A DNA stretch of 12,059 bases. It comes from Singulisphaera sp. GP187. GTDB taxonomy: Bacteria; Planctomycetota; Phycisphaerae; Phycisphaerales; SM1A02. How positions within the stretch are numbered: the first letter of the stretch is position 1; each line of letters begins with the position of its first letter. The notes under the pieces were generated by a model. That model was not told the DNA's origin, made no database searches, and was given only the letters and a program-made list of their open reading frames with translations. This document shows, one piece after another, positions 1-4,820 of the stretch. The stretch lies in assembly GCA_945896765.1 (NCBI GenBank), contig CAMDEL010000027.1:1-12059 (forward strand), written 5' to 3'. A program made the translations under genes and the position numbers.

Positions 1-9
1 CTCGCCATA

Positions 10-420
10 ATGACCAAGAAAACACCAAGTGATAGCAATTCAGAAGAACAATCATCCGATCGAGATGGCTCGGTTGTTGATCGCCGACTTGGGGTAGATC
101 GCCGCGATGTTTCTCCTGCGAGCCCTTCGAATCTTGAACGCCGCCGTGGCCCGGGCCGACGACTGACAGATTTTGTGAAGTCTGCCGAGGAAGGGGAGAT
201 GTCTCGTGAGCAATACACCTTCCTGCTGGCGATCGATGTCTTCAAGAGAGTGAATCACAAGACGTTTCCGAGCTGGACGGATGTCCTCGAGGTCGTTCGT
301 AAGTTGGGATACCGTAAGACGATGCAATCCGAGTTGAATTTGGGTGGCAAGAGCCAGGATTGGACCGAAAAGCCAGATTCAATTAGCGGGGTCAACAGGC
401 CTTCTGTGGATTCAGATTGA
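10..420 (+). CDS. Unrecognised protein with two arginine-rich motifs
   Basis: I do not recognise this 136-residue protein. The first 60 residues are polar and look disordered. They hold two similar basic motifs, RRLGVDRR (residues 25-32) and RRRGPGRR (44-51), which could contact nucleic acid or an acidic partner. Residues about 62-107 look like a compact helical region with conserved-looking aromatic positions (QYTFLLAIDVFKR, then FPSWTDVLEVVRKLGYRKT). The tail is again polar. There is no signal peptide or membrane segment, so it is probably cytoplasmic. The ATG at 10 is the first start visible, but only nine bases precede it, so an upstream start or promoter cannot be judged. It ends about 96 bases before the convergent ferredoxin gene. 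The open frame and the shift from low-complexity to folded-looking sequence support a real gene; the function is unknown. Confidence 0.65.
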   Translation: MTKKTPSDSNSEEQSSDRDGSVVDRRLGVDRRDVSPASPSNLERRRGPGRRLTDFVKSAEEGEMSREQYTFLLAIDVFKRVNHKTFPSWTDVLEVVRKLGYRKTMQSELNLGGKSQDWTEKPDSISGVNRPSVDSD

Positions 421-477
421 GCGATTCGTAGTGGGGTGTTAGGCCTGACTCATCCACACAATTTGAACCACTTCAGG

Positions 478-498
478 AACTGATTTTGGGTCAGTTTT
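478..498 (+). terminator. Weak hairpin after the first gene
   Basis: AACTGA (478-483) and TCAGTT (491-496) form a perfect 6-bp stem with a 7-base loop, followed by two more T. It lies between convergent genes and could end the plus-strand transcript. The stem is short and AT-rich and the T-run is only four bases including the stem end, so support is modest. On the minus strand, a run of eight T (505-512) just after the ferredoxin stop codon could help end that transcript. Confidence 0.3.
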
Positions 499-516
499 AG
501 AGGTCAAAAAAAATTT

Positions 517-786
517 TCAGATTTTTTCTTTTTTGAACCAGTTTGCATTGATTTCGATGTACTTGTGCCATTCGGCAGGCAAATCGTCTTTTGGGAAAAT
601 TGCTTGCACAGGACACTCATCAACACACAAACCACAATCGATACAAGTTTCTGGATCAATATAAAGCTGATCAACCTTCTCGTGATGCTCACCTTTTTTT
701 GTTGGATGAATGCAATCAACGGGACACACTTCGATACACGAAGAATCTTTTGTTCCGATACAAGGTTCAGCAATGATGTGTGGCAT
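517..786 (-). CDS. fdxA: 7Fe ferredoxin (3Fe-4S plus 4Fe-4S)
   Basis: This is a small cytoplasmic electron carrier of 89 residues. The cysteine pattern matches Azotobacter ferredoxin I and FdxA proteins: C9-x7-C17-x3-C21-P with C25, then C48-x2-C51-x2-C54-x3-C58-P. By analogy with that family, C9, C17 and C58 would hold the 3Fe-4S cluster, C21, C48, C51 and C54 the 4Fe-4S cluster, and C25 would be the free cysteine. The tail (DLPAEWHKYIEINANWF) is also typical of FdxA. The partner enzyme cannot be told from this neighbourhood. The ATG has no SD before it; a TATTTT box ends six bases upstream, suggesting a leaderless transcript. It lies downstream of the Lys/Ala peptide gene on the same strand, separated by a strong hairpin. 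The family call is secure; the fdxA symbol is by similarity of pattern. Confidence 0.93.
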   Translation of the reverse strand: MPHIIAEPCIGTKDSSCIEVCPVDCIHPTKKGEHHEKVDQLYIDPETCIDCGLCVDECPVQAIFPKDDLPAEWHKYIEINANWFKKEKI

Positions 787-792
787 AGTCGA

Positions 793-798
793 AAAATA
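793..798 (-). promoter_or_regulatory. -10 box of ferredoxin gene, leaderless type
   Basis: On the minus strand TATTTT is followed by six bases (TCGACT) and then the ATG. This TAnnnT box sits at -12 to -7 from the start codon, the same geometry as at three other genes here. Transcription would start at or next to the ATG. No -35 element is evident. Confidence 0.5.
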
Positions 799-832
799 CT
801 ATCAAATAGCGGAAAAATTTGGTCCTTAACGC

Positions 833-863
833 ACCGAAAGCCGGCGTGATGCCGGCTTTCGGT
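833..863 (-). terminator. 13-bp perfect hairpin, likely terminator
   Basis: The arms 833-845 (ACCGAAAGCCGGC on the plus strand) and 851-863 pair perfectly around a 5-base loop. The GC-rich core is flanked by AAA and TTT inside the stem, as in many bidirectional terminators. On the minus strand it starts 24 bases after the stop codon of the Lys/Ala peptide gene and ends about 46 bases before the ferredoxin start. A clean U-tail is missing after the full stem, though the 3' arm itself carries TTTC. It could end the small transcript, stabilise its 3' end, or attenuate readthrough into the ferredoxin gene. Confidence 0.65.
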
Positions 864-886
864 ACAAATCATTCAGTCACTACGAA

Positions 887-943
887 TTACCGGCTCTTCT
901 TAGCCTTCTTCGCAGCCTTCTTAGCAGCTTTCTTCTTTGCCAT
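887..943 (-). CDS. 18-residue Lys/Ala-rich basic peptide
   Basis: This micro-gene encodes MAKKKAAKKAAKKAKKSR, with nine lysines and six alanines in 18 residues. The sequence shows three signs of a real gene. An SD, AAGGAAG, lies seven bases before the ATG. The in-frame upstream region contains no other ATG, GTG or TTG before a stop. A 13-bp perfect hairpin follows 24 bases after the TAA. The peptide resembles the AAKK repeats of histone H1-like and AlgP-like tails, so binding to DNA, RNA or ribosomes is a reasonable guess. This is inference, because such low-complexity sequence cannot prove homology. It is divergent from dapB (116 bp apart) and upstream of the ferredoxin gene. An 11-bp inverted repeat occupies its leader. 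Alternatives are a lysine-rich leader peptide controlling the downstream gene, or a small RNA in which the frame is incidental. Confidence 0.6.
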   Translation of the reverse strand: MAKKKAAKKAAKKAKKSR

Positions 944-950
944 GGTGTGG

Positions 951-957
951 CTTCCTT
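951..957 (-). promoter_or_regulatory. Shine-Dalgarno site of the Lys/Ala peptide
   Basis: On the minus strand AAGGAAG is followed by a 7-base spacer (CCACACC) and the ATG at 943. It is one of the few well-spaced SD sites in the window and fixes the start of the micro-gene. Its first base is shared with the 3' arm of the adjacent inverted repeat. Confidence 0.65.
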
Positions 958-1002
958 TAGTTACGCTTGTGCGTCGGAGAGAGTGAACGTCAGCGTAACT
1001 AA
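957..1002. repeat. 11-bp perfect inverted repeat in the peptide leader
   Basis: TTAGTTACGCT (957-967) and AGCGTAACTAA (992-1002) are exact reverse complements separated by 24 bases. On the minus strand the second arm runs straight into the SD of the Lys/Ala peptide gene. As RNA it would form an 11-bp stem touching the ribosome-binding site; as DNA it could be a regulator site between the micro-gene and dapB. The sequence alone does not decide between these. Confidence 0.6.
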
Positions 1003-1026
1003 GACGCCCACTCAGTAACAGTCAGT

Positions 1027-1033
1027 TATGTTA
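1027..1033. promoter_or_regulatory. Candidate overlapping divergent -10 boxes
   Basis: TATGTT (1027-1032, plus) and TAACAT (1028-1033, minus) overlap. The plus box would start dapB transcription about 20 bases before its ATG. The minus box would give the peptide gene a leader of roughly 75-80 bases that contains the whole inverted repeat. Neither has a convincing -35 element, so this is tentative. Confidence 0.3.
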
Positions 1034-1059
1034 TCGACAAATCAAGAACAGAACTTGAC

Positions 1060-1800
1060 ATGATGCTTGCAAAATCAAATTTCACCTGTCAAATCATCCC
1101 TCTGCGAGTCTGTCTCAATGGGGCATCTGGGCGCATGGGACAACGCATCGATCGAGCGTGTCTTGAGTCCAATGGAACGGCAATTGTGACCGCTCGAAAC
1201 AGTCTTGATGCACCACTTGATGCCACTTCATCCAACTTCGATGTCGTGATCGACTTTTCGAGTGATGCTGGGACTCAGATTGCCATCAATTTGGCATTGC
1301 GCGCTCGATGTCCTCTCTTGATTGGCACAACGGGTATCACGGATTCCACCCGCGAGGTCTTGCGATCATCTTCGGATCAAATTCCGGTTTTGATTGCCCC
1401 TAATACATCTATTGGCGTTGCGGTCATGCGTCATCTTGCCAAGGAAGCAACGCGATTGTTGTCTGCGGACTTCCATATATCGATTTCAGAAGTTCACCAC
1501 ACTCAAAAGCGTGATCAACCATCTGGAACCGCGCTTGCGTTGGCGGACTCTGTTGCAAAGGGTCAAGGCACACCATTCCCATTGAATGAGATAAAGTCGG
1601 TTCGCGAAGGTGATGTGATCGGTGATCATGAAGTTGTGTTTGCTGGACCAGGCGAAGTCCTGACACTTCGACATCATGCAGAGGATCGCGATTTATTTGC
1701 TCTTGGAGCAATTCGACTTGCGATTTGGATCGCAAAACAACCTCCAGGAATATATGGTTTGGATGATTGGTTTTCTCAGTTTATGAAGGCAAAACATTGA
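1060..1800 (+). CDS. dapB: 4-hydroxy-tetrahydrodipicolinate reductase
   Basis: DapB reduces 4-hydroxy-tetrahydrodipicolinate with NAD(P)H in the diaminopimelate/lysine pathway, supplying lysine and the peptidoglycan cross-linking residue; it acts in the cytoplasm. The 246 residues show the whole family pattern. GASGRMG (21-27) is the nucleotide-binding loop, followed by DFSSDAG (65-71), GTTG (89-92) and APNTSIGV (113-120). The catalytic stretch EVHHTQKRDQPSGTA (144-158) corresponds to the E. coli acid histidine (here H146) and K163 (here K150). VREGDVIGDHEVVF and HHAEDRDLFALGA follow. Length is normal, slightly under the E. coli enzyme. The start is either of two adjacent ATGs (1060 or 1063); no later start lies before the nucleotide loop. 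No clear SD is visible. The stop codon overlaps the likely TTG start of the following M16 gene. Confidence 0.96.
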   Translation: MMLAKSNFTCQIIPLRVCLNGASGRMGQRIDRACLESNGTAIVTARNSLDAPLDATSSNFDVVIDFSSDAGTQIAINLALRARCPLLIGTTGITDSTREVLRSSSDQIPVLIAPNTSIGVAVMRHLAKEATRLLSADFHISISEVHHTQKRDQPSGTALALADSVAKGQGTPFPLNEIKSVREGDVIGDHEVVFAGPGEVLTLRHHAEDRDLFALGAIRLAIWIAKQPPGIYGLDDWFSQFMKAKH

Positions 1801-3044
1801 AAAAGCAGAACATCGAAGTCTTTACAGTTGCAGGCGGAATGAAGTTGGCGATTGAGCCAATCGAAGGCGCAACAACCGCCACAATCGTGTGGACCGTACC
1901 CGTGGGTTCGGCCGGCGACCCAACAGGAGATCTTGGAGCAGGTGAATCAAACGTTCTTTCTGAAATCATTCTGCGAGGCGCAGGTGATCGCACGAGTCGA
2001 GAATTCAGCGACGCGCTGGATCGATTGGGTGTTCAACGCGCAACTTCCAGTTCGGGATATGCCATAACGGTCTCTGCGACTTGTATGGCCGCACAGACTG
2101 AAGAGACTCTTCAATTGCTTTGCGATATGTATTTGAGACCACGCATCGAAGCAGATGCCCTTGAAGCGAGTCGAGAACTTGCCTTGCAATCACTCGGATC
2201 GCTCACGGATGATCCACAACATTTTGTGAGTATCAAGATCAACGAGATTGCAATTCCTGCTCCATTCAATCAGCATGGATATGGCTCGGTCGAAGGTCTG
2301 AATGCGCTCACGCCTGAGAGCCTTCACGCATCTTGGAAGAGACGATGTCGTCCGACGGGCAGCATCATGGGAATTGCTGGAGCAATTGATCCAACGAAGA
2401 TTCGAGATTTAATGGAGAGGTTGCTCGAGGGATGGCGCGGAGTATCGGTTGAACCGAAAGAGACCACATCTGCTTCGCGCGGTTCGATCTATGAAAAACA
2501 AGTCTCGTCGCAAACTCATATGTGTTTGGCGCTGCCAAGTCCGCGCGAGGCGGATGATGCCAGCCTTCCGCATCGTTTGATGGTTCGAGTTTTGGGCGGT
2601 GGCGGAATGTCGAATCGTCTCTTTTCCGAAGTGCGCGAAAAGCGCGGACTTTGCTATTCAGTCGGGATGAATTATGGATGCGGGCGCGACCGTGGGCTTT
2701 CAACTATTTATGCCGGCAGCACTCCTGAACGTGCAAGTGAGACATTGGCGTGCATTCGCACAGAGTTGGGACGAATGGCGCAAGGGGTGACCGCGGGCGA
2801 ATTCACTCGTGCAATCATTGGATTGAAGAGTGGAATTGTGATGGGCGGCGAAAGTACGATGGCGCGCGCGGCCGCTCTCGCTGGCGATATCTTTCGACGC
2901 GGTCATGTGCGGACGCTTGCCGAGGTTGTTGCCACCGTTGATCGATTGACGCTTCAACAAGTAAATGATCACGCTGCGCAAGCGCTTGCTCCCCAACGGA
3001 TCGACGAATGTGCGCTCGCGGTGGTTGGTCCAGAGCCACTCTGA
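1797..3044 (+). CDS. M16-family protein lacking the zinc motif
   Basis: This has the layout of M16B peptidases (pitrilysin, mitochondrial processing peptidase, insulinase relatives), about 415 residues in two homologous halves. The N-half begins with the family's first strands (VAGGMKLAIEPIEG, then VPVGSAGDP). Where active members carry HxxEH followed by M/I-L-F-K/R-G, this one reads NVLSE (52-56) and then IILRGAG, so both zinc histidines and the catalytic glutamate are gone. The C-half keeps the typical SNRLFSEVREKRGLCYSV (272-289), including the conserved R280 and Y287 that active partners use for substrate binding. It therefore looks like a non-catalytic subunit or binding protein. The TTG at 1797 overlaps the dapB stop (TTGA) and is preferred; a TTG at 1767 would add 10 residues, and the ATG at 1839 would cut the first strand. 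There is no signal peptide. No active partner lies in the window. Confidence 0.85.
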   Translation: MKKQNIEVFTVAGGMKLAIEPIEGATTATIVWTVPVGSAGDPTGDLGAGESNVLSEIILRGAGDRTSREFSDALDRLGVQRATSSSGYAITVSATCMAAQTEETLQLLCDMYLRPRIEADALEASRELALQSLGSLTDDPQHFVSIKINEIAIPAPFNQHGYGSVEGLNALTPESLHASWKRRCRPTGSIMGIAGAIDPTKIRDLMERLLEGWRGVSVEPKETTSASRGSIYEKQVSSQTHMCLALPSPREADDASLPHRLMVRVLGGGGMSNRLFSEVREKRGLCYSVGMNYGCGRDRGLSTIYAGSTPERASETLACIRTELGRMAQGVTAGEFTRAIIGLKSGIVMGGESTMARAAALAGDIFRRGHVRTLAEVVATVDRLTLQQVNDHAAQALAPQRIDECALAVVGPEPL

Positions 3045-3077
3045 ACCGAAAAGGATCGATCTCCAGGTGACAGCCCC

Positions 3078-3083
3078 TATACT
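3078..3083 (+). promoter_or_regulatory. -10 box of the small gene at 3090, leaderless type
   Basis: TATACT is followed by six bases (CCACGC) and the ATG at 3090, with no SD between. It is the best -10 match in the window and implies an mRNA starting at or within a base or two of the ATG. No TTGACA-like -35 lies at the usual distance. The gene could also be read through from dapB and the M16 gene. Confidence 0.55.
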
Positions 3084-3089
3084 CCACGC

Positions 3090-3338
3090 ATGTTCAAGAG
3101 TGTTCCAATCGAGCCAGGTACCCGAATCAAGGTGACCCAACAATTGCCGACACCAGATGGTGCGTGGACAACCACCATTGAGGGAACGGTTCAGAGATGG
3201 CGCCAAGCCACGACAGGTTCTTGGTTCGCGCATAGCAAGGACGATCGCTTATGGCTTGATCGACTTGAAATGCGTCTTGATGATGGCGAGACCACCGTGT
3301 TGAATCTCGATCAGTATTCGCTTGTTGAAACTCTTTAA
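3090..3338 (+). CDS. Small unrecognised beta-rich protein
   Basis: I do not recognise this 82-residue protein. It has no signal peptide or membrane segment. The pattern of short alternating hydrophobic stretches (TRIKVTQQL, TTTIEGTVQRW, SWFAHS, LWLDRLEMRLDDGETTVLNL) suggests a small beta-barrel or SH3-like fold, with several tryptophans (25, 37, 45 and 55) that may form the core. It follows the M16 gene by 45 bases on the same strand and has its own TATACT box six bases before the ATG. Its stop codon is 12 bases from the convergent stop of the PDZ lipoprotein gene. The clean start, the promoter-like box and the protein-like composition support it as a real gene; no function is assigned. Confidence 0.75.
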   Translation: MFKSVPIEPGTRIKVTQQLPTPDGAWTTTIEGTVQRWRQATTGSWFAHSKDDRLWLDRLEMRLDDGETTVLNLDQYSLVETL

Positions 3339-3341
3339 GTT

Positions 3342-3359
3342 TTACGAATTTTACGAATT
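3342..3359. repeat. 9-bp tandem repeat at convergent gene ends
   Basis: TTACGAATT occurs twice head to tail (3342-3350 and 3351-3359) across the 3' end of the PDZ gene. Read on the minus strand, the gene ends AAT TCG TAA and the same nine bases follow at once, giving a second in-frame stop. It is probably a small slippage duplication; no terminator hairpin is evident here. Confidence 0.6.
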
Positions 3360-4316
3360 TGGCGCTACGGTCTGCTGGGGAGCGGCCGCGGGTCTGCCGT
3401 TTGAATTTGAATTCGATGGCATGTTTGGTGTTCCTTGCAAGATTGGCGACGACTTGCGAGTGATTGGTGGTGTTTGAAGCTCCGCGGGAAGTGGAACATG
3501 CTTCCACGCCTTTGATACAAGCGAATAATCCTTGATGATTGTTCCGCGGCGAATTGTCAGCACAATGGAATCGCCTGGGGTCATCAATTTCAGTCGATCG
3601 CGAATCGCCTCTGGTGTTGCTGGCGTTTTTCCATCGACCGCTGTGACAAGATCAAAATCTTCGATTCCAGCCATATATCCAGGACCATTTTCCATCACGG
3701 CAACAACGAGTGCGCAATTGGAAACATCAGAACCAAGATGTTTTGTTAGTGCTTTTCCAGTGGTTTCAAAGCGCACGCCGATCATCACGGGCGGATGCTC
3801 TTTTGGTTGAGGAATTGGAATCGTTTGCAGAACTTGTCCGGTTGAACTGATGATTTCCATTGAGTCGCTTGTGCGTCGGAGATGTTCTTTCGCGACACGC
3901 TGACCATTGATTGAAACAAAAATTTCTTCACCAATAAATTCGACATCGAATCGAGGTTCTGGAATGACCGCAGCGGCTGGTGCGACTGGGTCGAGTGGAA
4001 CGATTGCGGGAATTGGTTCTGCAGCAACTGGTGCTGGTGCTGGTTCTGGCGCAACAACAGGTGCGGGTTCAGGTGCAATAATGGGCGCGGGTTCAGGTGT
4101 AACAATGGGTGCTGGTTCTTGCGCAACAACAGGCGCATCACTTGCAGCAGGCACATCGGTTGCAGCAGGCGCATCGGTTAATACTGGTTCTTCATTTGTC
4201 GCGGGAGCGGCATCAACAGGAACATCACCACCGATTTCAGATTCCACCGACTGTTCCGAGGCGCATGCGCAAAGAAATGAAAAAGAGACAAGAATGGTTA
4301 AGGAGGTCCTCAGCAT
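3351..4316 (-). CDS. PDZ-domain lipoprotein with Pro/Ala/Glu linker
   Basis: This is a probable envelope lipoprotein of 321 residues. Residues 1-17 form a signal peptide ending in LCAC, with C18 as the likely lipidated residue (Cys at -2 is uncommon). Residues 30-120 are a Pro/Ala/Glu-rich linker with four EPAP units of period eight (66-97), which could span periplasm or cell wall. A short beta region follows (DVEFIGEEIFVSINGQRV). Residues about 177-265 form a PDZ domain: IGVRFE, then VVAVMENGPGYMAGIEDFDLVTAVDGKT, then IRDRLKLMTPGDSIVLTIRRG, matching the PDZ pattern of HtrA and S1C peptidases. No protease domain is attached, so it may tether or present C-terminal peptides. The tail is polar. 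A TACTCT box ends six bases before the ATG. The gene diverges from the small lipoprotein gene at 4347, with 30 bp between starts. Confidence 0.85.
   Translation of the reverse strand: MLRTSLTILVSFSFLCACASEQSVESEIGGDVPVDAAPATNEEPVLTDAPAATDVPAASDAPVVAQEPAPIVTPEPAPIIAPEPAPVVAPEPAPAPVAAEPIPAIVPLDPVAPAAAVIPEPRFDVEFIGEEIFVSINGQRVAKEHLRRTSDSMEIISSTGQVLQTIPIPQPKEHPPVMIGVRFETTGKALTKHLGSDVSNCALVVAVMENGPGYMAGIEDFDLVTAVDGKTPATPEAIRDRLKLMTPGDSIVLTIRRGTIIKDYSLVSKAWKHVPLPAELQTPPITRKSSPILQGTPNMPSNSNSNGRPAAAPQQTVAPNS
4026..4121 (-). repeat. 24-bp coding tandem repeat (EPAP units)
   Basis: Four imperfect 24-bp units encode QEPAPIVT, PEPAPIIA, PEPAPVVA and PEPAPAPV in the linker of the PDZ lipoprotein. A second pair of 18-bp units with one mismatch (4142-4177) lies just upstream in the same linker. 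They are coding low-complexity repeats likely to vary in copy number between strains. Confidence 0.8.
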
Positions 4317-4322
4317 GAATAA

Positions 4323-4328
4323 AGAGTA
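4323..4328 (-). promoter_or_regulatory. -10 box of the PDZ lipoprotein gene, leaderless type
   Basis: On the minus strand TACTCT, six bases (TTATTC) and the ATG follow in order. There is no SD. The position equals that at the ferredoxin, 3090 and amidohydrolase genes. The box overlaps a small inverted repeat (AGTAC-CC-GTACT, 4325-4336) centred between the two divergent starts, which might be an operator. Confidence 0.5.
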
Positions 4329-4332
4329 CCCG

Positions 4333-4338
4333 TACTAT
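4333..4338 (+). promoter_or_regulatory. -10 box of the small lipoprotein gene
   Basis: TACTAT is followed by eight bases and the ATG at 4347. With a usual -10-to-start distance the transcript would begin within two bases of the ATG. It is back-to-back with the TACTCT box of the PDZ gene, so both divergent promoters fit in under 30 bp. Confidence 0.4.
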
Positions 4339-4346
4339 TCGTGAAT

Positions 4347-4820
4347 ATGTTTCGCCGCCTCTCTCTCGTGAGTACATGCATGACCTTGTTGGTTGGTTGT
4401 GACTTTGTCCCCCAACATACGACAAAAGGTAGTGTTGATTTTCCATATGGACCGGAGACCTTTCAGATCCATTTGTTAAGTCGATTGGAATCTAGTCCAG
4501 AAGGACAAGTTCCAGGCGCAATCGTTTGTGTGGAATTTGATGACCGTGATGGTCAAGCCACGCGTGCGACGGGATTGCTAGAAATCAATTTAACGATTCC
4601 CGATCAAGCCAGTTTGGAAAGAGCGTTTGATTTGAACAATCTGAAAATCAACGAAAGTGTTTGGAATCGAACAACTCGTATGTATCAAGTCAACATTCCA
4701 TTCGACCCAATATTGGCGCATGCCCCCGAAGGTGGAGTCCCAATCAAGGTGACGTGGACTTCGATCGACGGCAAACCAATTATGGAGCGGGGGATTTTGC
4801 GGGCGTTGAATCTGAAGTAG
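4347..4820 (+). CDS. Small lipoprotein of unknown function
   Basis: This is a predicted envelope lipoprotein of 157 residues. The N-terminus MFRRLSLVSTCMTLLVGC is a lipoprotein signal with lipobox LVGC and C18 as the lipidated residue. D19 follows, a residue that favours inner-membrane retention in E. coli; whether that rule holds here is unknown. The mature part looks beta-rich (GAIVCVEFDDRDGQATRATGLLEINL, YQVNIPFDP, GVPIKVTWTSIDGKPIMERGILRALNL). It resembles small immunoglobulin-like or C2-like exported domains, but I do not recognise a family. The ATG at 4347 is preferred; a GTG at 4341 would add two residues. There is no direct SD. It is divergent from the PDZ lipoprotein gene, which suggests shared control. 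Its last 41 bases overlap the convergent 3' end of the amidohydrolase gene. Confidence 0.75.
   Translation: MFRRLSLVSTCMTLLVGCDFVPQHTTKGSVDFPYGPETFQIHLLSRLESSPEGQVPGAIVCVEFDDRDGQATRATGLLEINLTIPDQASLERAFDLNNLKINESVWNRTTRMYQVNIPFDPILAHAPEGGVPIKVTWTSIDGKPIMERGILRALNLK

Larger units (their letters stand above)
4315..4344 (+). other. Nine-codon ORF with strong SD, possible leader
   Basis: A TAAGGAGGT sequence (4299-4307) lies eight bases, counted from the end of GGAGG, before an ATG that opens MNKEYPYYS and stops at 4342-4344, two bases before the ATG of the small lipoprotein gene. This is the layout of a translationally coupled leader peptide. Against it, the SD lies inside the first codons of the opposite PDZ gene, and a leaderless-type -10 box within the mini-ORF would exclude it from the transcript. 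It may be coincidence. Confidence 0.25.

Noticed and set aside
504..872. Minus-strand frame of 122 codons overlapping the ferredoxin gene
   Set aside because: It lies in another frame of the ferredoxin gene, has no SD, and covers the hairpin. The ferredoxin frame has the full cysteine pattern.
1055..1060. TTGACA as a -35 box for dapB
   Set aside because: It overlaps the dapB start codon and no -10 box lies 16-18 bases downstream. The reading frame needs an upstream promoter.
2700..3233. Minus-strand frame of 177 codons opposite the M16 gene
   Set aside because: It spans the end of one real gene and most of another on the opposite strand, shows no domain pattern, and has no start signals.
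4026..4121. 24-bp repeats as a CRISPR array or regulatory iterons
   Set aside because: The repeats are adjacent, without spacers, imperfect, and encode in-frame EPAP units.
3907..4344. Plus-strand open frame of 145 codons with Gly/Ala/Ser repeats
   Set aside because: It is the antisense shadow of the Pro/Ala/Glu repeat linker of the PDZ lipoprotein gene; its composition follows from that repeat. Only its last nine codons are considered, as a possible leader.
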